From Mariprofundaceae bacterium (GTDB lineage Bacteria; Pseudomonadota; Zetaproteobacteria; Mariprofundales; Mariprofundaceae), in the NCBI GenBank assembly GCA_027035825.1, contig JALVTX010000303.1, positions 1 to 15,554 of the forward strand: a stretch of 15,554 nucleotides of DNA, written 5' to 3'. Position 1 is the first letter of the stretch, and the number at the start of each line of letters is the position of its first letter. Made by a program: the position numbers and the translations under genes. This document shows, piece by piece, positions 7,173-14,321 of this stretch. The notes beneath the pieces were generated by a model. It was not told where the DNA came from. It worked only from the letters and a program-made list of their open reading frames with translations, and did no database searches.

Positions 7173-7685
7173 ATGATGGAAAAGGCGTTTGAATGGCTGT
7201 TGTGGAACAGCCGTTTCGTGGTGATTCTGGCGGTGATTGCGTCCATTCTGGGCATGTTGCTGCTGTTCGCGCTGGCATTCGAGAATGTCATCGGCCTGGT
7301 GTGGCAATACGTCGAGATGCGCTTCATGGGGGTGCCGCACGAGCATTTTCATGTCGAGGCCGTGGGGCAGGTGATCTCGGCCGTGGACGATTTCCTGCTC
7401 GGCACCGTGATGCTGATTTTCGGCCTTGGCCTCTACGAGCTGTTCATCAGCAAGATCGACATCGCGCACAAGGACGATAACGCCAACAACATCCTGATGA
7501 TCGACAGCCTGGACGACCTGAAGGATCGGCTCGCCAAGGTGGTGCTGATGATCCTGGTCGTGGCCTTCTTCAAGAACGTGCTGCACGTGACCTTCGACAA
7601 CCCGCTGAACATTCTCTACATGGGCGGCGGCATCCTGCTGGTGTCGCTGGCCACCTATTTCACGCACAAGGCGGGCGAGCACTGA
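7173..7685 (+). CDS. yqhA: YqhA family (UPF0114) inner-membrane protein
   Basis: A 170-residue protein with about four hydrophobic helices. The family signatures are WNSRFVVILAVIASILG near the N-terminus, LLGTVMLIFGLGLYELFISKID in the middle, and SLDDLKDRLAKVVLMILVVAFFK, which matches the UPF0114 core. E. coli YqhA is 164 aa. The molecular role of the family is not known. Two adjacent in-frame ATGs (7173 and 7176) follow a strong AAGGAGGGG (7160-7168); either could be used, differing by one residue. The next gene, a potassium-channel-like protein, starts 4 nt after the stop, so the pair should be co-transcribed. This supports a membrane-potential or ion-homeostasis role by context only. Confidence 0.87.
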   Translation: MMEKAFEWLLWNSRFVVILAVIASILGMLLLFALAFENVIGLVWQYVEMRFMGVPHEHFHVEAVGQVISAVDDFLLGTVMLIFGLGLYELFISKIDIAHKDDNANNILMIDSLDDLKDRLAKVVLMILVVAFFKNVLHVTFDNPLNILYMGGGILLVSLATYFTHKAGEH

Positions 7686-7689
7686 GGCG

Positions 7690-8406
7690 ATGAGCATGGC
7701 AGCCGAGGCGGCCCACCGCAGGCTCTGGCTGCGGCGGGGGCTGGACGCGGCCCTGTTCCTGCTCACGGTGGGGGCCATCGTGTCCGCCTTCTGGGAGAAG
7801 GTGCCGTCGTGGATGCAGTTCTCGGCCCTGGCCGCGTTCGTGGCCTGCTTTCTCTGCCGCTGGCGTCTGGATGACGAGCCCGCGGCCTACATGCGGCGCA
7901 ACTGGATTGATCTGGTGTTCGTGGTGCTGCTGGCCTCGCCGTTGCTGCGCTTGCTGTCGTTCCTGAAGGTGGCGCGCCTGCATCCGCTGCTGCGGCTGGG
8001 CATGCTGATGCGGCGGCACAAGCGGCAACTGCTGCGGCTGATTCTGCTCTCGCGCGACAGTTTCCCGGTGGCGATGGCGGTGGTGTTCTTGCTGGTGTTC
8101 ATATTCGGCGCGGCGGCGTGGATGCTTGAGCATGGGCGCAATCCCGCCTTCGCCGAGGTTGGCGACGGCCTGTGGTGGGCGTTCGTGACGTTGACGACGG
8201 TGGGCTACGGCGACATCGTGCCGGTCACCGAGGGCGGACGCATCGTGGCCGTGCTGACGATGGTGTTCGGCATTGCCGTCTATTCCCTGCTGATCGCCAA
8301 TCTCACCCATTTCCTGGAAACGCTGGAGCCGCCAGAGCGTCAGCCCGCGCCCGAGCGGGCGGAGGCGGCCTCAGAAGGCGCGGGCCCGCCCGCCGACAAG
8401 GCGTGA
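7690..8406 (+). CDS. Six-helix potassium channel-like protein (Ion_trans/Ion_trans_2)
   Basis: A 238-residue membrane protein. It has two N-terminal helices (GLDAALFLLTVGAIVSAFW, then FSALAAFVACFLCRW). An S3-S4-like segment rich in positive charge follows (LSFLKVARLHPLLRLGMLMRRHKRQLLRLI). The S5 helix is VAMAVVFLLVFIFGAAAWML. The pore loop carries the K+ selectivity filter TTVGYGD (residues 169-175), and the S6 helix is IVAVLTMVFGIAVYSLLIANL. There is no cytoplasmic RCK/TrkA or cyclic-nucleotide domain after S6, only a short acidic/proline tail. It is probably a voltage- or membrane-tension-responsive K+ channel; gating is not readable from sequence. It starts 4 nt after yqhA. ATG 7696 is also possible and has better Shine-Dalgarno spacing. 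Its 3' end overlaps the convergent znuB by 36 bp. Confidence 0.88.
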   Translation: MSMAAEAAHRRLWLRRGLDAALFLLTVGAIVSAFWEKVPSWMQFSALAAFVACFLCRWRLDDEPAAYMRRNWIDLVFVVLLASPLLRLLSFLKVARLHPLLRLGMLMRRHKRQLLRLILLSRDSFPVAMAVVFLLVFIFGAAAWMLEHGRNPAFAEVGDGLWWAFVTLTTVGYGDIVPVTEGGRIVAVLTMVFGIAVYSLLIANLTHFLETLEPPERQPAPERAEAASEGAGPPADKA

Positions 8407-9192
8407 GCTGCCCCAGCTGAGCGCGAACAGCGCGCACAGGGCGAGCACCACCGTGGCGCCCGAGGGCCAGTCCATGCGGTAGGACAGATACAGGCCGATC
8501 AATGTGCCCGTGATGGCCGTGAGGAGGCTGAGCAGCCACAGCCGGAACAGGCCCCGCCCCCAGAACCACGCCGTCGCCGCCGGCAGCACCAACAGCCCTG
8601 TGGTCAGCACGATGCCGGCCAGCCGCACGCAGATGACCACGGTCAGGCCCGTCACCGCGAACAGCAGCAGGCGATAGAGCGACACCGGCAGACCCGAGGC
8701 CGCGGCCGTCACCGCATCCAGCGCCATGCTCCACCACGGTCGCGCGGCCAGCGCCAGCGCTGCCAGCACCACCAGCCCCGCGCCCGCCAGCCAGGCCGTG
8801 TCTTCGCTCGACACCATCAGGATGTTGCCGAACAGCAGGCCGAACATGTCCACCTCGTACTGGCTGGCCGAGGAGAGCAGCACGATGCCCAGCGCCATCG
8901 CGCCGGCAAAGAGCACGCCGGTGCCGGCGTCGTGATCGAGCCCGCGATGTTCGGGCAGCGCCGCCAGCAGCAGGGCCACGATCACGGCCGTGACGGCGGC
9001 GGTGGGCAGCAGCGGCAGCGACAGGAGCACCGCCACGCCCAGCCCCGCCAGGGTGGCGTGCGAGACCCCCACGGCCAGGAAGGCCAGTCGGTGCGCCAGG
9101 ATCATCACCGACATGCTGGAGGCGACCGTGGCGATGGTCAGCGCCGGCGGCAGGGCCGCGCGCATCACCTCGCTGTCGAGAAAGGCGATCAC
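8371..9192 (-). CDS. znuB: Zinc/manganese ABC transporter permease (ZnuB-like, ABC-3 family)
   Basis: A 273-residue ABC-3 family permease with about eight hydrophobic helices. Typical segments are MSVMILAHRLAFLAVGVSHATLAGLGVAVLL, SEDTAWLAGAGLVVLAALAL and VCVRLAGIVLTTGLLVLPAATAWF-like text near the C-terminal third. It forms the inner-membrane channel of a cluster-9 metal importer. The start is a GTG that overlaps the ATPase stop as GTGA (9189-9192), so the two are translationally coupled. The 3' end runs 36 bp into the convergent channel gene with no terminator between them. Metal choice (Zn or Mn) rests on the binding protein; zinc is favoured but not proven. Confidence 0.88.
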   Translation of the reverse strand: MIAFLDSEVMRAALPPALTIATVASSMSVMILAHRLAFLAVGVSHATLAGLGVAVLLSLPLLPTAAVTAVIVALLLAALPEHRGLDHDAGTGVLFAGAMALGIVLLSSASQYEVDMFGLLFGNILMVSSEDTAWLAGAGLVVLAALALAARPWWSMALDAVTAAASGLPVSLYRLLLFAVTGLTVVICVRLAGIVLTTGLLVLPAATAWFWGRGLFRLWLLSLLTAITGTLIGLYLSYRMDWPSGATVVLALCALFALSWGSSRLVGGRARAF

Positions 9193-9974
9193 GTCTCGTC
9201 CCCGTTGTGGCAGCCGATGCAGTGCGAGTCGTGCGCCACGACATGCATGTGCTCGCCGTACATGGCGCGCCAGATGCTTTCGGGGATGCGCTCCCCGTGC
9301 ATCGCGTGATGGTGGATGCGCACGTTCAGGCAGGCGACGGAGTCCACATGGCCGCTGATGGCGGCGATGTCGTGCTCCACCATCACCACGGCCACGCCAC
9401 GCTCGTCGCAGAGCCGGCGCAGCAGCGCATAGAGCATGTCACGAGCGTGCGTGTCCAGCGCCGCCGAGGGCTCGTCCAGAAGCAGCAGCTCGGGGTCGGA
9501 GGCCAGCGCCCGGGCCAGCCGCACGCGCTGCTTCTGGCCGCCGGACAGGGTGCGGAAATCGCGCCCGGCCAGGTTGGCCGTCTCGGTCATCTCCAGCGCC
9601 CGCGTCACGGTTTCGCCCGCCCGCACCCGCCGCCACAGCGGCGCGTTCCATTCCGGCAGCCCCATCATCACCACGTCGCGGGCGGAAAGCGGCAAGGTGG
9701 ATGGTGTTTCCTGCTTCTGGTTCAGGAACCCGGCGCGCCTGAGCAGCCGACGCCGGTTGAATCGGGTCAGCGGTTCCCCGAACAGCTCGACGCGCCCGGC
9801 GTCCGGCTCGACCAGGCCCACGATGGCGTGCAGCAGCGTGCTCTTGCCGGCCCCGTTGGGCCCGACGATGCCGAGGAAATGGCCCGCTTCCACGGTGAGA
9901 TCAATGCCGTCCAGCACGCGGTGTTCCCTGGGGCCGACGCAAAGCCCGCGCACCCGAAGCGGCGGCGGGCTCAT
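9189..9974 (-). CDS. znuC: Zinc/manganese ABC transporter ATPase with His/Cys-rich C-terminal tail (ZnuC-like)
   Basis: A 261-residue ABC ATPase that powers the metal importer. It has Walker A GPNGAGKST (38-46), a Q-loop in LNQKQETPST, the signature LSGGQKQR (143-150), Walker B LLLLDEPS (163-170), and the switch histidine in VEHDI (H201). The nucleotide-binding domain ends near residue 215. The final 45 or so residues are unusually rich in metal ligands: HHH at 221-223, H226, H242, H244, H248, H251, C252, C255 and H256, ending CIGCHNGDET. His-rich tails occur in some ZnuC proteins; the added CxxCH is notable and suggests cytoplasmic zinc binding or sensing (inference). The start overlaps the znuA stop by ATGA (9971-9974). 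Confidence 0.9.
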   Translation of the reverse strand: MSPPPLRVRGLCVGPREHRVLDGIDLTVEAGHFLGIVGPNGAGKSTLLHAIVGLVEPDAGRVELFGEPLTRFNRRRLLRRAGFLNQKQETPSTLPLSARDVVMMGLPEWNAPLWRRVRAGETVTRALEMTETANLAGRDFRTLSGGQKQRVRLARALASDPELLLLDEPSAALDTHARDMLYALLRRLCDERGVAVVMVEHDIAAISGHVDSVACLNVRIHHHAMHGERIPESIWRAMYGEHMHVVAHDSHCIGCHNGDET

Positions 9975-10846
9975 TGGGAGCCTCCGGTTGCATCAAGCGG
10001 TTTCTGCCGCGGCTGGCGCTCCACGTGCCGCATGTGGCGCGAAAACGAGGTGACGCGGGCGATGTTGGCCTGCATCAGTTCCGTCCAGGACTGGCCGCAC
10101 GCGCCCAGCGCATCCAGCATCAGCACCGGCCGGTTCCCGGCGCGGCGAGAGAGCCACGCCAGCGCCCGGTTGGCGTGGCGCGCATCGCCCCAGAGCATCA
10201 CGCCGGGTCGTTCGCGCAGCAGCGTCAGCGCCTCCTCGAGCCTGCGCGGGCGCACGCCGCCGTGGTGGCTGGGCTCCAGCACGGCCAGCACAGGCAGCCC
10301 GAAGCGTTCGGCGAGCCGTCGCCAGGCGGGGTGCTCCATCACCACGCCGCGGCCAATGAGCGGCGCCAGCGCCGTTCGCCATGCCGCTTCGACGTCGTCC
10401 ACCTGCTTCAGCGCCCGCGCGAGGCGGGTTTCGATGCGGGGGCGGCGTTCGGGGGCCAGGCGCTCCAGTTCGCGGGCCAGGCGGGGCAACGCCTCGTGCA
10501 CCTCGGATGGCAGCAGCCAGGCGTGGTCGGTTTCGGGCCAGAGATCGAGCGTGCGAACCGCGCGCAGGCCGCGCCAGTGGCCGTCGTCGCGGCTGGTTCG
10601 AACCAGGAGGCTGGCTCGCGCCAGTGCGTCCGCCTGGCTGGGCGCAAGCTGGAAGTCGTGGGCGTCGGCGCCGGGCGGCAGCAGGCAGCGCACGTCCGCG
10701 CCGTCGTCCAGCAGGCGCACCAGCCCGGCCAGCGGCGGCAGCGTGACGACGACGCCGGCGGCGCGCGCGGCCGTCGTCCACGGCGCAAGCATGGCGCAAA
10801 GGACGGCGAGCGCGGGGATGATTCGGCGAAAGTTTCGGGAAAACAA
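9971..10846 (-). CDS. znuA: Periplasmic zinc/manganese-binding protein (ZnuA/TroA family), TTG start
   Basis: A 291-residue substrate-binding protein if started at the TTG at 10846. AGGG (10854-10857) lies seven bases before it, and the result is a clean signal peptide: FSRNFRR, then a hydrophobic IIPALAVLCAMLAPW, then a TAARA-AG cleavage site near residue 29. An upstream in-frame ATG at 10939 would add 31 residues, bury the signal peptide, and run into the divergent intergenic region. The ligand positions expected for the fold are present: H63 (ADAHDF), H108 (DHAWLLP), H172 (MEHPAW) and D245 (LMLDALG). This is a TroA-like His-His-His-Asp set, and His as third ligand favours zinc over the His-His-Glu-Asp set of Mn proteins. 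It lacks the His-rich loop of E. coli ZnuA and is short for the family. First gene of the operon. Confidence 0.83.
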   Translation of the reverse strand: MFSRNFRRIIPALAVLCAMLAPWTTAARAAGVVVTLPPLAGLVRLLDDGADVRCLLPPGADAHDFQLAPSQADALARASLLVRTSRDDGHWRGLRAVRTLDLWPETDHAWLLPSEVHEALPRLARELERLAPERRPRIETRLARALKQVDDVEAAWRTALAPLIGRGVVMEHPAWRRLAERFGLPVLAVLEPSHHGGVRPRRLEEALTLLRERPGVMLWGDARHANRALAWLSRRAGNRPVLMLDALGACGQSWTELMQANIARVTSFSRHMRHVERQPRQKPLDATGGSQ

Positions 10847-10853
10847 ACGCTTG

Positions 10854-10857
10854 CCCT
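10854..10857 (-). promoter_or_regulatory. Shine-Dalgarno for the TTG start of znuA
   Basis: On the minus strand AGGG precedes TTG by seven bases (CAAGCG-type spacer). Together with the signal-peptide geometry it decides the start at 10846 over the ATG at 10939. Confidence 0.55.
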
Positions 10858-11006
10858 GATGCGGCCGTCCGGCTATACCCCCTGACAAGGCCCCCGACAG
10901 GGGCGCCGGATGCCCGCTCGATGCTGGCGATGCGTTCATGGAAAGCGCATGCTATCCCCGTTGCCGGGCGAAACCAAGAAGCCCGCGGCCGGCACGGGCG
11001 GGACAC

Positions 11007-11015
11007 GGGAGGAGA
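11007..11015 (+). promoter_or_regulatory. Ribosome binding site of the 715-aa gene
   Basis: GGGAGGAGA ends four bases before the ATG at 11020. It favours this start over in-frame upstream codons (for example 10921) that would overlap the divergent regulatory region. Confidence 0.7.
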
Positions 11016-11019
11016 CTGG

Positions 11020-13167
11020 ATGCTGTCAGCCGGGTATTTCCGATACCGGTGGAGCTGGTACAAGCCGATTCTGAATCGCGGCGAGGCGCCGGCCGATCGC
11101 TGCCGCGTGGACGTGCGTCGGCTGCCGCTGCGCGTGGCCGGCGAGGACGCCGCCGAATGCGTGCCTTACGCATTGCATTCGGAGCTGGAGGGCGCGCTCC
11201 TGGGCGCGGTGCGCCGCCTGCAGGACTACATGGAGCGCTACATGATCGAGGGCGTGCGGGTTTCGGCGCACCAGCTGCCGCAGCCGGATGCCGAAGGACG
11301 GGCGCTCATCCAGCACCTGCGCCGGCATTACCCGCACCTGCCTTCCCACCTGCTGCACCATTGGTGCGCCGAGGACAAGGCCGGCGCTGGCCTGCGCGCG
11401 GCGCTGAACGGCCTCTGGAAGCAGGCCTGGGAGCAGGATCAGGCCGACGTGGCGCCGTGGGCGCAGGCGGTGAACGTGCTCATCCTGAAGCTGCTGCGCG
11501 GCGCCATTGGCCGCCTGTCCGACGAGCACCCGGAGGAAACCGACCACGTAATGCTCAGCGTGGTCGGCGGCATGTATCTGTGGAGCCTGCAGAACTTCCT
11601 GAAGAAGAGCGTGGAGGGCTCGCTGGAGGTCACGCGCATCGCCACCTACGAGGCGATGATCGTTCCGGTGACGCCGATGGTGTTCTTCCACCGCCAGCCG
11701 GAGGATGCGCTGCTGGGCGATGCGCGGCACATCATCGCCGCCTACGGGCTGGAGCCGGACATCATTCCGCGCATGCGCAAGCTGCGCGAGCGCGTGGGCG
11801 CGCGCAACGAGGCCGGCATTCTGCCGCTTCTGGGCCAGGAACGGCTGGGCGACCACCTGCTCATGCGGAGCTGGGCGCGGCTGTCGCTCCGCGACCTGGC
11901 CGGGCGCACCGGGCAGGGCGGCTGGATGCAGTGGGCTCTGGATCCCAAGAAGCTGGACGCGATGCTCACCCGCCCCGAGAAGGCTTGCGCGGAGCTCGCC
12001 GAGCCCCTGAAGGCGCTGCGTGAGCACCCGTTCGCCGACTGGCTGCTGGATGCCATTGGCGGCGGCCGCAAGTATCGCAAGACCAAGCCCTGGCAGCACG
12101 ATGAAATCACGCTCAATGCCTTCCGCGTCTTCGACGAGGACCTGAAGGTGGAGGTGGCGCGCCGGCAGGAGGAGCGCCGCTGGCTGGATCGCCGCAAGGC
12201 GCTGGTGGGGCAGGCGCGCGGCGCCGATGCCGACCGCCAGCTCGAAACGGCCTGGCGCGAGGGGAAGATCGTGTTCCTGCAGCCGGACTTTTCCAAGGCG
12301 CTGCACGGCGGCAAGCGGCTGACGGGTCGGCAGGCCTGCCTGCGGGTGGAGTGGTCGGACTGGCTGGCCGGCATGGCGGCGCTGCACGGGACGGGCATGC
12401 AGGATTTCATGGAGCGTCATTTCGCCGAGGAGGTTGCAGGCCTCCTGGGCGGCCGCGAGGACGTCTTCGTGGACGATATCAGCGCCGCCGGCTGCCTGCT
12501 GCGCGGCGCGGCCCTGGCGCTGCTGGAAACGGGCGTGGCGCTGCGCCAGCGGCTGTGGGAATGGTTCCAGGACATGGCCGATGCCGGCACGGAGGAGCAC
12601 ATGCCGGCGGTCTCGATGTGCATGGCCATGACCGGCGACTGGCATTTCGCCGAGATGAAGCAAGAGAAGCTGGGCAAGCGGCGCATCGCCTTCAGCCTGG
12701 GCCTGACCCAGGCTTCGTCCGGCGTGTCGCGCGATTGTGGCGCGGGGCGGTTGATCGTGCTGCGCGACCACAAGCTGGGCGCGAAACCGCTGGGCGGGGT
12801 GCGGGTCGAGGGCGTGGACAGCGGCGCGGGCGGGCGCGTGCAGCTGCTCTACAACAACGGGTTCGCGGTGACCCTGCCGGCCCTGACCGAGCTCATCGGG
12901 GCCGTGCGCGGTCGCGCCGAGGTGCGGGAGTACCGCGTCGAGCGCGCCGATGCGGCGCGGGTGCTGCGCGGCTATCGCCTGCCGGAGGGCGCGCTGGACC
13001 TCATCGTCATCGAGCAGGGCGGCGATGCGCCGATGCTGCTCATCGTGCGCGTGGGCAAGCCCTGCCTGGGCGGAGTGGACATCGACGTTTACGAGGTGCT
13101 CGATCACGCATCGGAGGCCGCGCACCTGATCGCCCGCGAGGGCCTGTCGCTGTGGTCGCACCACTGA
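11020..13167 (+). CDS. Hypothetical 715-aa protein, unrecognised family, possible degenerate class III cyclase-like region
   Basis: I do not recognise the family. It has no signal peptide and no clear membrane helix, so it is probably cytoplasmic. Residues 1-350 are mostly helical, with many Trp/Tyr (FRYRWSWYKPIL at the start; VVGGMYLWSLQNFLKK near 181-196). A charged linker follows (VARRQEERRWLDRRKAL, about 379-395). Residues 438-585 resemble a worn-down class III nucleotidyl cyclase. WSDWLAG (D447) sits in the first-strand position. GGREDVFVDDISAAG (D485/D486) follows at 38-39 residues, close to the usual metal-Asp spacing. Next come an Ala/Leu helix and VSMCMAMTGDW. The expected Asn-x3-Arg is replaced by T563-QAS-S567, so catalysis is unlikely. 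The last 120 residues are alpha/beta (LDLIVIEQGG, MLLIVRVGKP). The gene overlaps tilS by 16 bp and is divergent from znuA. A sensor, scaffold or signalling role is inference only. Confidence 0.7.
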   Translation: MLSAGYFRYRWSWYKPILNRGEAPADRCRVDVRRLPLRVAGEDAAECVPYALHSELEGALLGAVRRLQDYMERYMIEGVRVSAHQLPQPDAEGRALIQHLRRHYPHLPSHLLHHWCAEDKAGAGLRAALNGLWKQAWEQDQADVAPWAQAVNVLILKLLRGAIGRLSDEHPEETDHVMLSVVGGMYLWSLQNFLKKSVEGSLEVTRIATYEAMIVPVTPMVFFHRQPEDALLGDARHIIAAYGLEPDIIPRMRKLRERVGARNEAGILPLLGQERLGDHLLMRSWARLSLRDLAGRTGQGGWMQWALDPKKLDAMLTRPEKACAELAEPLKALREHPFADWLLDAIGGGRKYRKTKPWQHDEITLNAFRVFDEDLKVEVARRQEERRWLDRRKALVGQARGADADRQLETAWREGKIVFLQPDFSKALHGGKRLTGRQACLRVEWSDWLAGMAALHGTGMQDFMERHFAEEVAGLLGGREDVFVDDISAAGCLLRGAALALLETGVALRQRLWEWFQDMADAGTEEHMPAVSMCMAMTGDWHFAEMKQEKLGKRRIAFSLGLTQASSGVSRDCGAGRLIVLRDHKLGAKPLGGVRVEGVDSGAGGRVQLLYNNGFAVTLPALTELIGAVRGRAEVREYRVERADAARVLRGYRLPEGALDLIVIEQGGDAPMLLIVRVGKPCLGGVDIDVYEVLDHASEAAHLIAREGLSLWSHH
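13138..13142 (+). promoter_or_regulatory. Shine-Dalgarno supporting the GTG start of tilS
   Basis: GAGGG, inside the end of the upstream gene, lies nine bases before the GTG at 13152. It supports a coupled start overlapping the orphan gene by 16 bp. Confidence 0.5.
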
Positions 13168-14162
13168 CGGCGGCGCCCGTCCGGGCGCTGGCGCGGCCGG
13201 AGCTCGACGGGGCGCATCGCTGGCTGGAGGCCGCGCCGCCCTTGCCACGGCGGGTAGCCGTGGGCCTTTCCGGCGGCGCCGATTCGATGGCGCTGCTTCT
13301 GGCGCTGGCCACGGCGGGGCATGAGGTGATGGCGTGGCATGTGGATCATGGGTGGCGGGCCGAGTCGGCTGCCGAGGCTGCGTGGCTGGGAAGCCTGGTG
13401 CGTTCGTGGGGCCTGGCGTTCCGTTCGGCCCGGCTTGCGTCCGCTCCGGGCGCGAACCGCGAGGCCGAGGCCAGGGAAGCGCGGCTGCGGCTCTTTGCCC
13501 GCTGGGCGCGCGAGGAGGGCGTGGACACGGTCTGCCTGGCCCATCATCGCGACGACCAGGCCGAAACGGTGTGCCTGCGCCTGCTCCAGGGCGCGGGCGT
13601 GGAAGGCTGCGCCGGCATGAGGCCGGTGCGGGAACTGGCGGGGCTGCGGATCGTCCGGCCGCTGTTGGGCGTGCCCAAGGCGGAACTCGTGGCGGCGCTG
13701 GCGCGCGCGGGCGGGCCCTGGCTGGAGGATGCCAGCAACCGCGATACGCGCCTCTTGCGCAACCGCATCCGTCACCGGCTGTTCCCGGCCATGCGCGCCC
13801 GGGGCGCGCATCCCGAGGCGCTGTTCGTGCGGCTGGGCGCGCAGGCGGCGCGGCTGGCGGAGGAGCTGGAGGCGCGGGCCGCGAGCATTCCCGTGACATG
13901 CGGGCGGGAAGGCGTGCATGTTCCCTGGCCCGCGTGGCGTGATGCCGCGGCCCCGGTGCGCGCCTGGGTGCTCCAGCGCATGGCCCGATGCTTGCTGGGC
14001 GAGGGCAGCCGGCTGGGCCGACGGCATATCGAGCAGGTCGAGGCGTGGCTGGCCGCGGGCGCGCGCGGCGGCGTGGACCTGACGCGTTGCCGCCTGGAAC
14101 GAGCGGAAGGGAAGCAGGGCGGGCGCTTGCAACTTCGGCCCGCCGGTGCAAGGCTGCCGTGA
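13152..14162 (+). CDS. tilS: tRNA(Ile)-lysidine synthase TilS, short form
   Basis: An ATP-dependent enzyme that converts C34 of the CAU-anticodon tRNA-Ile to lysidine, changing its reading from AUG to AUA; cytoplasmic and normally essential. The PP-loop is LSGGADS (residues 39-45). The second N-type ATPase motif is AHHRDDQAETVCLRLLQGAG (about 130-149). RPLLGVPKAEL and the signature DASNRDTRLLRNRIRHRLFP follow, then a helical region. At 336 residues it is about 100 shorter than E. coli TilS (432). It stops after the substrate-binding helical part, so the C-terminal TilS_C domain seems reduced or absent, as in compact forms of the family. Start: GTG 13152, with GAGGG nine bases upstream; CTG 13164 is an alternative. 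Next to ftsH, an order common in several bacterial lineages. Confidence 0.93.
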   Translation: MVAPLTAAPVRALARPELDGAHRWLEAAPPLPRRVAVGLSGGADSMALLLALATAGHEVMAWHVDHGWRAESAAEAAWLGSLVRSWGLAFRSARLASAPGANREAEAREARLRLFARWAREEGVDTVCLAHHRDDQAETVCLRLLQGAGVEGCAGMRPVRELAGLRIVRPLLGVPKAELVAALARAGGPWLEDASNRDTRLLRNRIRHRLFPAMRARGAHPEALFVRLGAQAARLAEELEARAASIPVTCGREGVHVPWPAWRDAAAPVRAWVLQRMARCLLGEGSRLGRRHIEQVEAWLAAGARGGVDLTRCRLERAEGKQGGRLQLRPAGARLP

Positions 14163-14321
14163 TGCGGGCGGCGGGGCGCGCTTTCATCCCCGCTTCATCT
14201 TGCGGCGGCTATGCTTGCCTGAGCCGCCGGGTTGGTCGGGGCCCCATCAGTGGTCGGGCCGGGCCGCGGTTCAGGGCCGTTGAGGAGCCCGGGCGAACGA
14301 ATCTGCTGAAAGGACTGATGC
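14163..14321 (+). other. Intergenic region tilS-ftsH with GC hairpin
   Basis: A 159-bp gap. It contains a perfect 8-bp stem, CGGCGGCT/AGCCGCCG (14203-14210 and 14222-14229), with an 11-nt loop and no T-run, so it is not a canonical terminator. A CTTGCC followed 22 bp later by CCCCATCA weakly recalls a heat-shock promoter, but the spacing is too long. The ftsH promoter is not identified. Confidence 0.4.
14309..14314 (+). promoter_or_regulatory. Ribosome binding site AAAGGA of ftsH
   Basis: AAAGGA lies seven bases before the ATG at 14322. A competing ATG at 14318 is only three bases away and opens a three-codon frame (ATG CAT GGG TAA) that overlaps the ftsH start. Confidence 0.7.

Larger units (their letters stand above)
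10847..11019. promoter_or_regulatory. Divergent intergenic region between znuA and the 715-aa gene
   Basis: This 173-bp gap should hold both promoters. A minus-strand TATAGC (plus GCTATA, 10872-10877) lies about 25 bp before the znuA start and could be a -10, but its -35 (CTGTCG) is poor. Small palindromes are present: ATGCG/CGCAT arms at 10930-10934/10946-10950, and CCCCTG/CAGGGG arms near 10879-10903. I do not see an AT-rich Zur or Fur box. The operator, if any, is unresolved. Confidence 0.35.

Noticed and set aside
8405..8436. Bidirectional terminator between the channel and znuB genes
   Set aside because: AGCTG/CAGCT and GCGCG/CGCGC small hairpins exist inside znuB, but there is no T-run on either strand.
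9189..9230. CxxCH in the ATPase tail as a c-type haem site
   Set aside because: The ATPase is cytoplasmic with no signal peptide, and a cytochrome c domain is absent. Metal binding is the better reading.
9207..10859. 550-codon plus-strand frame across the zinc operon
   Set aside because: It covers znuC and znuA antisense; both have full family motifs on the minus strand.
10847..11019. Zur or Fur box in front of znuA
   Set aside because: No AT-rich palindrome of the right kind; only short GC-type inverted repeats with 5-6 bp arms.
10921..11019. Upstream-extended start (10921) for the 715-aa gene
   Set aside because: It would overlap the divergent regulatory region and has no Shine-Dalgarno; 11020 has GGGAGGAGA at proper spacing.
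11026..14187. 1053-codon minus-strand open frame opposite the orphan gene and tilS
   Set aside because: It spans two plus-strand genes, one of which (tilS) is certain. The composition is Pro/Arg/His/Ala shadow sequence.
14214..14249. Sigma-32 heat-shock promoter for ftsH (CTTGCC ... CCCCATCA)
   Set aside because: The spacer is about 21-22 bp, well above the usual 11-16 or so, and the -35 matches only partly.
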